DNA of 64,000 bases from Sphingobacteriales bacterium (GTDB lineage Bacteria > Bacteroidota > Bacteroidia > Chitinophagales > JADIYW01): the NCBI GenBank assembly GCA_016719635.1, contig JADJYT010000003.1, positions 124,001 through 188,000 on the forward strand, written 5' to 3'. This document shows, one piece after another, positions 53,257-63,800 of this stretch. Position numbers and translations under genes: made by a program. Positions within the stretch are counted from its first letter, which is position 1, and every line of letters begins with the position of its first letter. The notes under the pieces are model-generated. The model worked only from the letters and a program-made list of their open reading frames with translations, ran no database searches and had not been told where the DNA came from.

Positions 53257-54808
53257 ATGAATATCAAGCGAAGCCTCATAAAATTTGCACAAAATCAGCC
53301 GGCAATCGCATCATTGGGATATTCCGTTCTCAGAAATTTTTGGAATGTGCAGGCTAATTTCGTTGATTATGGATATCCTTCAGATCCCGGCAAAGCTTCC
53401 ATCAGTTATGACAAAGTTGTAACCTACAATAAGAACAGGCCATTTGGCCCTAAAAAACGAATTTGCTTCGCTCCGTTTAACAACCTTCATTTTCAGATAA
53501 ATGGAGATGTATCCAGCTGCAGTTTCAACTACGATTTTATTATCGGCAACATCACCACCAGCTCTATAAAAGAAATCTGGACAGGGGAGAAGGCTGCCAA
53601 TTTCAGAAAAACACTTGCAAATTATAACTTTCATAAATGTATTTCCTGTCAGAATGTACTGGATGCGGATAATTACAGTTCATTCCCTCCGCTGAAATAT
53701 GATATGCATTCCAGCGATGATGAATCGTATCCAACACAAATGTCATTTGAGATGAGCGACTTGTGCAACTACGAGTGTATCATGTGCAATGAAAACTTCT
53801 CCTCCTTAATCCGAAAGAACAGAGCGAATCTGCCGCCGCTAAAATTCAGATATCCCGATTCCTTTTTGACGACTTGAAGGAATTTGTACCGCATCTTAAA
53901 ATCGCTACATTCATCGGTGGTGAACCGCTGATTATAAAGCAATATTTTATCATTTGGGAAATGATATTGAAACTCAATCCCAACTGCATCATTCACACCC
54001 AGACAAATGGAAGCTATCTGCCTCCAAGGTTTTTAGAGATGCTGGAATCCCGGCAGTTTGATATAGGACTATCCATAGACGGTATTACGAAAGAGACATT
54101 TGAAAAGATCAGAATCAATGGAAAATTTGAAGAGGTTCAGCAGAATCTGCTTATCCTAAAAAAATATATGGATGAGGGCAAAATAAACATGAATATCAAT
54201 TTCTGCCCACTGACCTTAAACTGGAATGAATTACCCGGCATGGTTAAATATGCTTCCGAATTAAACATTTCGCTTAAGATTGTAAACGTAGAAAATCCGA
54301 GGCATTTATCGCTTCATCATAAGAATGCGGCTTACCTGAATCAGGTGCTGAAATTATTAAAGGATACACATTTTGGCACCATCCGTAATGCCAGTGACAT
54401 TATCCCCCAAAAAAATATTAAATCATTTTTTGACTTCATCAAACATGTAGAATTCTTGAAAGACAGCGCGGATAAACGGGAAGCCTATTTTCAAAACCTG
54501 CTTGTGGATACCCCGGAAAAAATGAATACGCTTTTCCTGCAATTATTCCTGACCAACAGGCTGTTCGACAATTTCGCACCTGAAACAAGAAAGGAAATAG
54601 TAGACGACCTGTCTGATTTTATAAAAAACAAGACGGACAATTCAACCCTTCAGACAAGGGTAAAACTCAGAATTTACTACATGCTTGTATTTTTGACCAT
54701 ACCGCAGAAAGCGAGTCCAGTACCAACATGTCAGCAGCATTGAAGATATTAAAAGACGCAGCAGAAGAATTCTATCTCCTAGAAGCCGGAGAAGCGGGCC
54801 TCTACTGA
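53257..54808 (+). pseudogene. radical SAM protein with N-terminal SPASM-like region, frameshifted
   Basis: A conceptual protein of about 515 residues. The N-terminal 135 residues carry a SPASM-like cysteine set (Cys70, 88, 128, 131; with GDVSSCSF, IGNI and EIWTGEKA) before the radical SAM cluster motif Cys170, Cys174, Cys177 in SDLCNYECIMC, then FIGGEPL and LSIDGITKETFEKIR. This order, auxiliary region first, is found in twitch-type peptide- or sugar-modifying enzymes. One T is missing from a T run near 53867 (restoring it gives DSFFDDLKEFVP), and a second shift near 54710 leads to a tail ending LKILKDAAEEFYLL with stop at 54806-54808. Substrate unknown. Confidence 0.8.
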
Positions 54809-54811
54809 TTT

Positions 54812-55159
54812 TCACCACATTTTCCTGAACGTATCCTCCGATAGTTCCTTCTGGTAATCAATATAACCGGTTTCTTGTTTCCTTCTGTAAAAAAACAGTG
54901 CGACGGGACACAACACGATTAAGTAGAAAATAAAAAACAACATATATCTCAGCCACAATCCGATTTTATTCAGGATATAGTCCAACGTTTTGATATAAAA
55001 TGCTGATAATTTACCAGAAATCAATGGCAATACAAGTAGCAGTGCTGAGAAATACATCAACCCCTGATTGTGTTTATACAATCCGATAATAGTGAAAACA
55101 ACAACCTGTATATAAATAACCTTGTATTGCTTAAAGTAAGATAGTATTCCGGTTTTCAT
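54812..55159 (-). CDS. SxtJ-like small membrane protein
   Basis: A 115-residue protein with about three to four predicted membrane helices and a C-terminal motif region GLWLRYMLFFIFYLIVLCPVALFFYRR followed by an acidic-basic tail. This layout matches the SxtJ family, small membrane proteins found beside NodU/SxtI-type carbamoyltransferases and SGNH proteins, as here. The ATG at 55159 lies one base after the SGNH gene stop; the frame extends further upstream but inside that gene. Function of SxtJ proteins is undetermined. Family assignment rests on recollected pattern and context, so it is moderate. Confidence 0.6.
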   Translation of the reverse strand: MKTGILSYFKQYKVIYIQVVVFTIIGLYKHNQGLMYFSALLLVLPLISGKLSAFYIKTLDYILNKIGLWLRYMLFFIFYLIVLCPVALFFYRRKQETGYIDYQKELSEDTFRKMW

Positions 55160-55160
55160 G

Positions 55161-56405
55161 TCAATTATTTTTAGTATCAAATCCTGATACGGTTTTAACC
55201 TTTTTTTTCCAATCAATTTCTTTTATTTGAGCTGACAATATTGCAGCCACCAGATTATAGCCTTCCGGACGGAAATGTGCATCTTTCTTCCAGTAATACC
55301 TGCCGGTAAATTCATTTTTCTGCCGGATACCATTAACGTCAAACAGTTCCAATAAATTTATATCATACTTCATAAAACCCGAAATATGCTGTTTCTGTGT
55401 CAAAAATTCGTTTTTATGTATCACTTCATCCTTCGCAGGAATATACATGGTCAGCATTTCAATCCCCTGATTGTTTAATTGCTTTTTCGATAGCATTAAA
55501 TCATTTTGCAAATAATCCAACAATACCTCCCTGCGCCTTCTAGTAGTTTTCGGTGGATGGAGACAGGAAAAATCGTTGTGTTTCATGATACCAAAATAAA
55601 ACAATCTGAATATATGACTAACCGCAAACGGATACTCTTCCATTGGAATTCTACCCTGATGCATCATTACCTGGATATCCCATAAATCATTGCTGTAAAC
55701 TGCACTGATAACAATATCAGGATTAAACTGCAGAAGCCTCCTGTATAAGAATTTCTGTTCATAAATCGGGTTTGAACCGGAGATTCCGCCATTTATAACT
55801 GTAAACTTGCAACTGTCCTTATCTGTGTTTAATTTCTGTTCCAATAAAATGCTTACTGTGGAATCGTCTGGTGTACCATCCCCTTCAATAAATGAATCTT
55901 CCAATAAAACCACCCTTATCTCTTTTTCCGATTTATGCAGGGGGGGCAATTTACCCCTTAATCCTAATTGATTATAGTTGCATTTATAGGTAAACTCCCT
56001 CCTGTTTACTACCCTTTGTGAATTCGGCAGATTACCTTCATCAAAGACAAACCTTGCCTTCTTAAAACCAAACTCCTGAAGAAAAGTACACTGTATTTTT
56101 CGTTTACACTCCGAGAAATAGATTCCTTTATCGTTTTCCATAAAATTATTCAAGAATGTAAACGGAGGAATAAATGTCATAGCAAACTCTACCAAAACAA
56201 ATACAATAATCACATTACGGATATTCCAGATTAGTAATTCTTGCAAATTGTTATTCTTTATATGACCTGCTAAAAAACCTAAGAGTGCATAAATACAATA
56301 ATAAAACAAACAGGTTGTAACAAAAGTGGAAATACCGTAATAGTACAATACAAATGCGTGGATTGATGATACTATAAGAATAATATATCTGCCGTATTTT
56401 CTCAT
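55161..56405 (-). CDS. SGNH/GDSL hydrolase-fold protein with N-terminal membrane helices
   Basis: A 414-residue protein. The first 90 residues contain about three membrane helices. The soluble domain has the nucleophile block LLEDSFIEGDG, a glycine block NGGISGS, YSNDLW as block III, and the catalytic Asp-His pair in KKDAHFRPEGY. SGNH proteins of this kind are esterases or act with acyltransferases in cell-envelope glycan modification. The start overlaps the carbamoyltransferase stop (ATGA), and the SxtJ-like gene begins one base after its stop. Two further SGNH genes lie within 5 kb. Confidence 0.8.
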   Translation of the reverse strand: MRKYGRYIILIVSSIHAFVLYYYGISTFVTTCLFYYCIYALLGFLAGHIKNNNLQELLIWNIRNVIIVFVLVEFAMTFIPPFTFLNNFMENDKGIYFSECKRKIQCTFLQEFGFKKARFVFDEGNLPNSQRVVNRREFTYKCNYNQLGLRGKLPPLHKSEKEIRVVLLEDSFIEGDGTPDDSTVSILLEQKLNTDKDSCKFTVINGGISGSNPIYEQKFLYRRLLQFNPDIVISAVYSNDLWDIQVMMHQGRIPMEEYPFAVSHIFRLFYFGIMKHNDFSCLHPPKTTRRRREVLLDYLQNDLMLSKKQLNNQGIEMLTMYIPAKDEVIHKNEFLTQKQHISGFMKYDINLLELFDVNGIRQKNEFTGRYYWKKDAHFRPEGYNLVAAILSAQIKEIDWKKKVKTVSGFDTKNN

Positions 56406-58213
56406 TTATAAAAAATCACATCTTCTATAATCAGTACATCCATACCCGTCTTCACAAAACATCGATAGGCATCTTCCGGAGTACAGACAATAGGTTCATC
56501 TTTAATATTAAAACTCGTATTAATCAGTATTCCATAACCGGTCTGTTGTTTAAACGCCTGTATCAGTTTCCAGAACAACGCATGCTGCTCTTTGTTAACC
56601 GTTTGAATTCGAACGCTAAAATCGACATGTGTCACTGCCGGTATGTCTGACTTGATAAAATATAACTTCTCATTCAGAGAATAATTATTATAATCTTCAG
56701 GAATTGTCGTTCGTCGTTCCTGTTTTACAGCATGCACCTGAAGCATATAGGGTGAACTCCCTGAAAAATGGAAATACTGTGCAATGTCTTCTTCTAAAAC
56801 AGCCGGTGCAAAAGGCCGGAAGGATTCCCTGTTTTTTATCTTCAGATTCAGATGCTTCTGCATTTCGGTATTCCTGGCATCTCCGATAATACTGCGGTTT
56901 CCAAGTGCTCTTGGACCAAACTCCATACGCCCCTGAAACCAGCCTATCACTTTTCCTTCCGCCACCAATGCTGCAGTTCTCCGGCACAACTCATCCTCAT
57001 CATTGCAAACAAAATGATTCGGATGTATTCTTTTTACTTTTTCCAGTTCTGCCGGAGTAGCTGCATTTCCTAACAGACTGTTATGCATGGCATCCGGGAA
57101 CACGACATATCTGTCTTTCTTAAAATGAATATGATAGGCGGCCAGCGTCGCACCCAATGCTCCGCCTGCATCACCGGAGGCTGGCTGTATAAACAGTTGA
57201 CTGAATAAATTGCTTCGCTGTATGATCCCATTGATAACGCCATTCAGCGCCACACCGCCCGCTAAACATAAATTCTCAGCCTGCGTAACTCTTTTCACCT
57301 CTCTGCATAGTGCAAGGACAGCCTTCTCTGTTACTTTCTGGAAAGCAAATGCCAGATTACAATGGCTTTGTGTCAGGGCATCTTCAGCCTGTTTTTTCCG
57401 AATCCCAAACAATTTAGCCCATTTTTTATCATCCACCATCCGAAGGGCGTAGGGATAGGAAAAAAAGTCCATGTTCAATTGATAGCTGCCATCATCCTGA
57501 ATGGTGATGAGCTCGTTTTCAATAATATCTACAAAATGTCTGACTTCATCTGAATCCGGGTTACCGTACGCAGCCAATCCCATCACCTTATACTCATCAC
57601 TGTTGACCTTGAATCCCAAGAAATAGGTGATGGATGAATACAGCAACCCTAAGGAATGCGGAAAATGGATTTCCTTTAATATCTGTATATCATTCTTATT
57701 TCCCTTCGCTAAAGAAGTGGTTGCGAACTCTCCTACCCCATCTATAGTAAGTATGGCAGACTGTTCAAACGGAGATGCAAAAAATGCTGATGCGGCATGC
57801 GATAAATGGTGCTCGGAAAAAAGTAAGGGTATTTTCATTATATCCGCTTCTGGAGCAATTTTCTTTAGCGCTTTACGGATTTCTGATTTAATAAACAATT
57901 TCTTGCCCGTCCAGGAATTCATCGCAAGAATGAATGAATATAATCCTCTCGGGGCATGCTGAAGGTAGGTTTCGAGAATCCGTTCGAATTTCAGAAATGG
58001 CTTTTCATAGAAAACAACGGCATCGATATCATCCATTGATATTTTACAGAATCCAAGACAATTCTTTATTGCGCAGGACGGGAACTGCTCATCATTTTTA
58101 ATACGGGTAAAACGTTCCTCCTGTGCGGCATAAACGATAATCCCATTCTCTACAAGACAAATAGCCGCGTCATGATAATATGCTGAAATTCCAAGTATTC
58201 TCAATACATTCAA
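56402..58213 (-). CDS. carbamoyltransferase (NodU/CmcH/SxtI family)
   Basis: A 603-residue O-carbamoyltransferase transferring a carbamoyl group from carbamoyl phosphate to a hydroxyl. The N-terminal ATPase-like domain has LGISAYYHDAAICLV, EERFTR, SEHHLSHAASAFFAS and TIDGVGE; the C-terminal YrdC-like part includes LAGGVALNG, WFQGRMEFGPRALGNRSI and LINTSFN. All are standard for the family, known from Nod-factor, cephamycin, novobiocin-type and saxitoxin pathways. It heads a three-gene minus-strand operon with an SGNH protein and an SxtJ-like protein. Confidence 0.92.
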   Translation of the reverse strand: MNVLRILGISAYYHDAAICLVENGIIVYAAQEERFTRIKNDEQFPSCAIKNCLGFCKISMDDIDAVVFYEKPFLKFERILETYLQHAPRGLYSFILAMNSWTGKKLFIKSEIRKALKKIAPEADIMKIPLLFSEHHLSHAASAFFASPFEQSAILTIDGVGEFATTSLAKGNKNDIQILKEIHFPHSLGLLYSSITYFLGFKVNSDEYKVMGLAAYGNPDSDEVRHFVDIIENELITIQDDGSYQLNMDFFSYPYALRMVDDKKWAKLFGIRKKQAEDALTQSHCNLAFAFQKVTEKAVLALCREVKRVTQAENLCLAGGVALNGVINGIIQRSNLFSQLFIQPASGDAGGALGATLAAYHIHFKKDRYVVFPDAMHNSLLGNAATPAELEKVKRIHPNHFVCNDEDELCRRTAALVAEGKVIGWFQGRMEFGPRALGNRSIIGDARNTEMQKHLNLKIKNRESFRPFAPAVLEEDIAQYFHFSGSSPYMLQVHAVKQERRTTIPEDYNNYSLNEKLYFIKSDIPAVTHVDFSVRIQTVNKEQHALFWKLIQAFKQQTGYGILINTSFNIKDEPIVCTPEDAYRCFVKTGMDVLIIEDVIFYK

Positions 58214-58329
58214 TTTTAATCAAGTTGACGTATATTTGTATATCTGTTGCATAAATTTATGAAATTAATTAAGATAATTTTTATCTCTTTCGCCATATCC
58301 AATGTATTCCTTTTTACAGTACACCGGTA

Positions 58330-59538
58330 ATGTACAGCTTTCCCAATTCCACCTTTCCGGTTTACTATTTTGCATTGCGTGCCTTTCTGATTGTTTTATC
58401 CTTCTATTTGCTCCTGCAGCTATTTGACAAATACATAAAACATATTTCAAGCAAGGGTAAGCAGGCGATCGCTTCTGCTATATTGATATTCCTCTTCTTC
58501 TTCTATACCGCTGAATTATTGCTGACCTTCTACCCGGAAACAAACGGACTCAATGACACCTATTGCTCCAAAAACTGGATGTATTATTATTGGAAACAAA
58601 ATAAACAGAAGTTCAGGGATGTTGACTTTGAGAAACTGGCTGACATTGACAAACCTGCCATTGTGTTTACGGGAGATTCCTATACGGAAGGTCATGGAAT
58701 AAAGCACCCGGAAGACAGGGTTTCAGACCGGCTTAGAAAAGCCTTTCCCCAATACACAATTTATAATGCCGGAAAATGCGGCTGGGATATACGACAGGAA
58801 AAGAGCCTTATAAAACAGCTTCCCGTCAAACCGAAAATCATCTTTTTGCAAATCTGTTCAAACGACTGGGATTACCTCGTCAACAACTCCAGTTATATTC
58901 AAGCCAAACAAACAGCACTTTTCGCTGATATGGATTTTTCCGTTTCAAATTATTCAATCTTGTTCAACTATCTGAAATCCAAGAGTGGTTTGCTGATGCA
59001 AAATTACTTTGGCTATCGACTTTCCGAGGAACAAAAAAAACAGATGACAGATAGGTTTAGGCTGTATGATTCTGCTGAAAAACTGCCCGCCAATCCATTT
59101 AAAGCCTTTGAATATTGCTTATCAAAAACAACATTAAGTGATGACTCCATTCAAGATGTCGTTTTCTCCCTATTTAAAGGCTATGACCCGTCACTCGAGC
59201 TGATGTTGAATCCGGTTTCATTCGAAAGCTATCTGTTTCAACTGGAAGATATACAGAGAATATGTACTTCCAGAAAAATAAAACTGGTGGTCATTCCCTA
59301 TCCGTCATTAAACGATTTCTCCATGAATGTTACGAGCAAGTATATAAACCGCTATCTATGCAATCTGATTGAGCAAAGGGGTATCACATGCCTGAATATA
59401 TATCCTGTATTAAAGAAGGCAAACCTTAAACGCTATACCGTCAACAGCAGTGATAACCATATAAACAAGGAAGCATCAAGGGTTGTAGCAGATGAATTAA
59501 CATCTTATCTGAGATTGTATCAGCAGGAATTACAGTAA
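58330..59538 (+). CDS. SGNH/GDSL hydrolase-fold protein with N-terminal membrane helices
   Basis: A 402-residue protein with two membrane helices in the first 65 residues. SGNH blocks are FTGDSYTEGHG (nucleophile Ser), NAGKCGWD, QICSNDW and the catalytic pair in SSDNHINKEASR. It is similar in layout to the proteins at 55.2 and 59.5 kb. A TATATTTG at 58231-58238 could be its -7 element. A separate short frame (58259-58327) encodes a hydrophobic signal-like peptide just upstream, possibly a leader or a frameshifted extension. It converges on the next gene with a 9-base overlap. Confidence 0.8.
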   Translation: MYSFPNSTFPVYYFALRAFLIVLSFYLLLQLFDKYIKHISSKGKQAIASAILIFLFFFYTAELLLTFYPETNGLNDTYCSKNWMYYYWKQNKQKFRDVDFEKLADIDKPAIVFTGDSYTEGHGIKHPEDRVSDRLRKAFPQYTIYNAGKCGWDIRQEKSLIKQLPVKPKIIFLQICSNDWDYLVNNSSYIQAKQTALFADMDFSVSNYSILFNYLKSKSGLLMQNYFGYRLSEEQKKQMTDRFRLYDSAEKLPANPFKAFEYCLSKTTLSDDSIQDVVFSLFKGYDPSLELMLNPVSFESYLFQLEDIQRICTSRKIKLVVIPYPSLNDFSMNVTSKYINRYLCNLIEQRGITCLNIYPVLKKANLKRYTVNSSDNHINKEASRVVADELTSYLRLYQQELQ

Positions 59539-60789
59539 TCCGCTTTCTGCCAGCACCTTCGCCACTGTTCTGCCCCAGAACCAGTTCCCTTTCGGCCGCA
59601 TATGCAAATCTATTCTGTAGTAAAAGGAATCCAAAGGCATTTTACTATTATACAACTCCTCTCTGATGAAACCATCCAGATAGATGATATTAAACCCATT
59701 TTTATGTTCAATATTCGACTTGACAGGTGCGTAACTGAAATAGTTATTATACAATTCAGACGGGCCGGGAGAAAACACCAGTACAAACCTGGATTGGCGG
59801 GTATTACAAAAATTAATGTAGTCGTTAATTTTTTGTTCAATGGCGGCAAAGGCAAACCGAATATCTTCCTGACTCAGGTCATACGGATCTGCCTTAAAAG
59901 ATTATGCGCAATGAACCGGAACAAATAGGAAAAAGAATAAAAATACTCCCAATTCTTACTGAGCCTGTACTTCAATTTCCCATTTTCTTTAAATCGTTCA
60001 TCTCCACCTCTGACGGCTACATCATTGATATCCGAATAATTCAGGTTTAAAACAACCAGTCTCGGCTGCAGTGCAGGCTGTAAATGTTCCAGTAATTTAT
60101 ACGAATAAAATAAATCACTGCCCGAAACACCGCCATTAACGACCGTGTATCCCGCTTGTTGTTCACGGAGAAAATGTTCCAGTGAAGCTGCAACCGTAGA
60201 ATCGGAAGGAGCTCCTACCCCTTCCGTATATGAATCTCCGAGTATCAGTATGTTTTTTGTATCGGCAAATGATTTAAGGGGCTTTTCCCGTAACCCCGAT
60301 TCATTATGGTTGTTTTCATAGCTGTATTCATTGGTTTGCAACTGATGTTGATTATTGGGTTTTCCAACATACTGACCGTTTATCAGCCTGTTTTTCTCAA
60401 AATTATTCGAAAGATATGGCGCGAACAATGAATTGGATTTTAGTTCCATATAATTCAGGACTCCTTTCCCTGAAACCCTCAGATAGGTTTCTGTTACAAA
60501 CAGCAGCACGACAATGGTACATAAATTATACTTTAACACCCTGCTGGTGATGAATAAAAAAGCTGACTGAAACAGGATGCAATAAAACAGAATTGTCATA
60601 TGATAACCCGAAACACCTGTAGAAAAAAACCGAATGGAAAGAAAAATAAAAAGTGCGGAGATTAATATGAATAACCCGATCAGGAATTTGCTTTTAGGTT
60701 TTACGGCAGAGAAATCAACCTCTTCGACAGTCTCAGTTGTTTCAGGTAATTTCTGCTTTTGAGGAATACTTTTATTCTTTTTTGCTCAT
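59530..60789 (-). pseudogene. SGNH/GDSL hydrolase-fold protein, frameshifted
   Basis: A conceptual protein of about 420 residues. I extend the 5' end to an ATG at 60789: one added A in a run near 60778 opens MSKKRIKSIPQKQKLPETTE, followed by membrane segments (FLIGLFILISALFIFLSI and more) that join the main frame starting at 60599. The SGNH blocks are ILGDSYTEGVG, NGGVSGS, NLNYSDIND and the Asp-His pair in RIDLHMRPKG. A second frameshift lies near 59875, bridged by DLSQEDIRFAFAAIEQKIND. It is the third SGNH protein of the locus and precedes the smc terminator. Confidence 0.72.
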
Positions 60790-60820
60790 TATACGTATTC
60801 ATTTATTATACCAAATTACG

Positions 60821-60849
60821 AAAAAAAGCAACCTGTAAACAGGTTGCTT
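60821..60849 (-). terminator. terminator of smc
   Basis: On the minus strand, AAGCAACCTG / CAGGTTGCTT form a perfect 10-base stem with a TTTA loop, followed by a run of T (A at 60821-60827 on the plus strand). It lies about 30 bases after the smc stop codon. Confidence 0.82.
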
Positions 60850-60879
60850 AATAAATTGGAAAGAAAGGCTATTGCTTTG

Positions 60880-63800
60880 TTAATTCAGACTGCTGAAGTC
60901 CACTGGCACCACTCTGGATATACCCTGTTTCACCATGGTAACTCCATAGATGGAATCTACACTCGCCATCGTTGATTTATTGTGCGTAACAATGATAAAC
61001 TGGGAATTTGCGGAGAATTTTCGAATGGCATCGTTGAATTTCTTGATGTTGGTATCGTCCAATGGTGCGTCTACCTCATCCAAAATACAGAATGGGGCCG
61101 GTTTATATAAATACAATCCAAACAACAGCGATAATGCCGTCAGCGTCTTTTCCCCTCCGGAAAGCTGGTTGATGCTTTGCGGGCGTTTTCCCTTCGGCTT
61201 GGCGATAATGTCAATATCGGATTCCAGCGGATCGTCCGGATTCACCAGCACCAAATCGCAATTATCATCGTCTGTAAACATGCTTCTGAACACGCTGATG
61301 AAATTCTCGCGAACCGCCTGGAAGGTTTCCAGAAACTGTCCTTTGGCGGTATTTTCAATTTCCAGCATGGTTTCCATCAGATTCGTTTTCGAATCTATCA
61401 AGTCCTGCTTTTGGGTGGTAATGAAGTCAAAACGTTCCTTCATCTCGTTATAGGCCTCTTCCGCCATCGGATTCACTTCACCGAAGTTTTCAATTCTGCG
61501 TTTTACCTTCTCGAGTCTGTCCTGCAAGTCCTCTTTAGGCGTTTCCGGCAATTCTAATGAAGCGGTGAATTCTTCGGCATCCATATGAAACTCTATAGAT
61601 AACCTTTCTTTCAGCACATTTAATCTGAGTTTCAAATCACCAAGCAATTCTTTCTTGTTCATGATCGTCTGCTCGATTTGCTGTTTTACCCGGTTCTTAT
61701 CCCGGATGGCATCTTCTATGGCAGTGATACCTTCTTTAAACTTATAATAATCCGTTTCCTGGTCGGACAGGGTTTGCATTTGCAGTTCCTTCTCTTTATA
61801 GGACTCGATCAGTTCCGTTTCAATTTTTGCAATGCTCTCTTCCAGAATATCAATCTCCAGCTGTGCATTCCCGATGTCTTCCGTCGCAGTTTTTAAGCGG
61901 TGCTGATTTTCTTCCAGCTGATGTTGTTTGTAGGTCAAGGTCTGCTGATTCGACTTCAGCTTATTCTCCTGCTGAATGAACTTGATATTGGCCTGGTTAA
62001 ACGTTTGTGAAAATTGATTGTATAATTCGTTTGCTCTTCTGAAATCATTTTCCAGATTATCCAATGCTTCCTTATCCAGCATGGAAGCCTGAATGTGATC
62101 AGCTAAAACCGTTTTGAGCGGCTCCATCTCCTGCATTATAGAGGCTATCTGCTCCTGAAGTGCCTGTGCCTGAGATGTAATCTTGCCGATGGAATTTTCT
62201 TCACTCTCGATTTTTGATTTTTTCGCCACCAGTTCCTTTTCTACCTGCTGCCATTCATGCACTTCGCGTTCAATCACATTGCGGAATGAGTTGACTTTAA
62301 GGTGCTGCAATTCATTGAAGTTATCCTGTGTGATTTTCTTCAAATCCATCACTTCCATTTCCAGTTCCCTGATTTCTTTTTCCAGTATCTCCAGGTTCTT
62401 GATACGTCCCAACCGCTTGCCTTCAAACAATCCTACCGCACCTCCGGATATCTGTTTATCGGACTTCAACAGATGGCCTGAATTGGAGATGATAAAAATA
62501 TCTTTTTTCGTTTCCAGCTGGTCAAAGATCTGAGAAACGTCCGTATGTTCTTCAGCAATGTAGATACCTTGAAGCAAATAGGTTAATAAGGGCTGATATT
62601 TTTCATCAATCTGCACCACGTCCAGCGCCCGTTTCGCATTCGGGATAGTCTGTACGGATGAGGGGTATTGAATATTCCTGAAAAAATTCAGGATTAAAAA
62701 ACTCGCTTTACCTACAGAACTTTGAGATAAGATATCAATCGCATTCAGCGCTTCATTCTCCGTATCCACCACAAAATTATTGAGATAGGGCTGCAATACG
62801 CTTTCGATAGCGACGCGGTATTTTTCTTCCGAATAGATGATATCAGAAAGCAACGGCGTATCTTTCAGCCAGTTGACATTCTTTTTCAAGAACTTGATGG
62901 ACTCCGGAAATCCTTCCAGGTTGTCAATCATATTTTTGGTCAGCTTGTATTCGTTGTTTTTTGCGTCGAGTGTCCTGTTTTTATTGGTCAGTTCATGGCG
63001 AAGCTGTTCTGTCTTTTCCTCCAGCGTCTTAATCTTTCCATTATTCTCCTCTTCCTTCTTCCTCAAATCCTCTACCAGCAGTTTCTGTTTGGAAATCTTT
63101 TCTTCCGTATGAACAATATCACTCTTCAGGCCTTCAAGCGTCTTGATGCGCTCTTCATTTTCAAACATGGATCGTTGCGCGCTCAGCTGCAACGCCTCCT
63201 GCTGGGATTCCTTAACGGCAATCAGTTTTTCGGTCTCCGTAATCCTGTTGGTACTTTGAACATGTTTGGTTCTGGCTGCATCCAGGTTGTTCCTGAAATC
63301 CAGGTTTGCGTTGCGCTGCTCATCCAGCATGGATTTTGCCTCATCAAATTCCACCCTTATGACTTCCAGCTTTTGTTCATCTTCCTGATTATATGTCTTT
63401 AAGCTTTCAATTTCCGTACCCAGATTTTCAATAACCGCCGAAGCCTGTTTGATTTGGTTCGTAAGCTGTACAATCTTATCTTTCAGGAAGGAAGACTTTT
63501 GCTGGTCAATTTTTTTCTGGCTTTCCTTTTCCTGCAACTGCGACAAAAAAGCATTCAGCTGTTTTTGCTGTTCGGACAATGATTTTTCTTTTTCCAGAAC
63601 CGCCAGTTTTTCTTTTTCCAGCTGTGCTTCCGCAGACTCCATCTGGGTGGAAATCTCGAGTCGCTTATCTTCCTGTTCTTCTATCTCCTTATTGGAAAGT
63701 ACAAAACTCTCATTGATGCCATGCAGTTCATATTTGGATAAATCAATGCTGATGACCTTGTACTCTTCTTTGTAATTCTTGTACTGGCGTGCTTTTCTGG

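Noticed and set aside
36542..54808. Homopolymer frameshifts as phase variation
   Set aside because: The runs are only three to six bases long and occur in many unrelated genes; phase-variable tracts are normally longer and confined to one site per gene, so sequencing error fits better.
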